This document shows, piece after piece, positions 6,259-6,305 of a stretch of 6,305 nucleotides of DNA (position 1 is the stretch's first letter; each line of letters starts with the position of its first letter). The translations under genes and the position numbers were made by a program. Below the pieces are notes generated by a model. The model worked only from the letters and a program-made list of their open reading frames with translations. It made no database searches and had not been told where the DNA came from. The DNA comes from an uncultured Ruminococcus sp. (GTDB lineage Bacteria; Bacillota_A; Clostridia; Oscillospirales; Ruminococcaceae), in NCBI GenBank assembly GCA_902782875.1, contig CACZPE010000139.1, positions 1 through 6,305 of the forward strand, read 5' to 3'.

Positions 6259-6305
6259 ATACGAAAGGTACCGGGCCACAAATTAAACCGTCCCCGACAA
6301 ATAAA
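6259..6305. repeat. 47-bp direct repeat, copy 2 (reaches window end)
   Basis: This is an exact copy of 6107-6153 in the same orientation, offset by 152 bp, and runs to the last base. A 25-base unique stretch (6234-6258) separates it from the last hairpin. Whether the 152-bp arrangement repeats again outside cannot be seen. Confidence 0.97.

Noticed and set aside
6066..6281. Minus-strand open frames of 61-71 codons across the right-end repeats
   Set aside because: Their translations are dictated by the tandem hairpin repeats (GATGSDF-like copies). They also run through the MATE promoter or the 47-bp repeats and have no ribosome site, so they are not convincing genes.
6107..6305. CRISPR array
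   Set aside because: Only two 47-bp copies are visible, separated by 105 bp that itself contains repeats and hairpins. Spacer size and content do not fit an array, and there are no cas genes in the window.

Overview
The window looks like chromosomal DNA from a low-to-moderate-GC Gram-positive, most likely a Clostridia member of the Ruminococcus type. This rests on strong AGGAGG-type Shine-Dalgarno sites, GTG starts, a DUF58/transglutaminase gene pair, an ECF sigma factor followed by a zf-HC2 anti-sigma factor, and a consensus sigma-A promoter. The genus is inferred from overall protein style and not proven.

Layout. Two plus-strand genes fill 1-2498: the 3' end of a probable DUF58 protein, overlapping by ATGA a 744-residue membrane transglutaminase of the TgpA type with an intact Cys-His-Asp triad. 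They meet a minus-strand block at a shared bidirectional terminator (2511-2544). Reading leftwards along the minus strand, that block begins with a MATE-family efflux transporter (6005-4644). A YczE/YyaS/YitT-family membrane protein follows 23 bases later (4620-3952). Then come an ECF sigma factor (3840-3349) and its polytopic zinc-finger anti-sigma factor (3352-2621), coupled by a GTGA start/stop overlap. The sigma gene has its own upstream ECF-type promoter (TGTAAC, AAC-N16-CGTC), which suggests autoregulation. The MATE gene has a near-perfect sigma-A promoter (TTGACA-N17-TAAAAT with a TG extension) and a short leader that can fold.

Right end. From 6107 to the window edge lies a non-coding repeat structure. 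Two identical 47-bp direct repeats, offset by 152 bp, enclose two tandem 25-bp units, each holding a perfect hairpin, plus a third perfect hairpin. The second 47-bp copy runs to the last base, so the structure probably continues outside. This is the least explained part of the window and the best candidate for something undescribed, probably a dispersed or tandem intergenic element.

Functionally the window suggests envelope-associated work: an extracytoplasmic transglutaminase/protease-like system, an efflux pair, and an envelope-sensing sigma/anti-sigma module. No direct regulatory link between these modules can be shown from this sequence.
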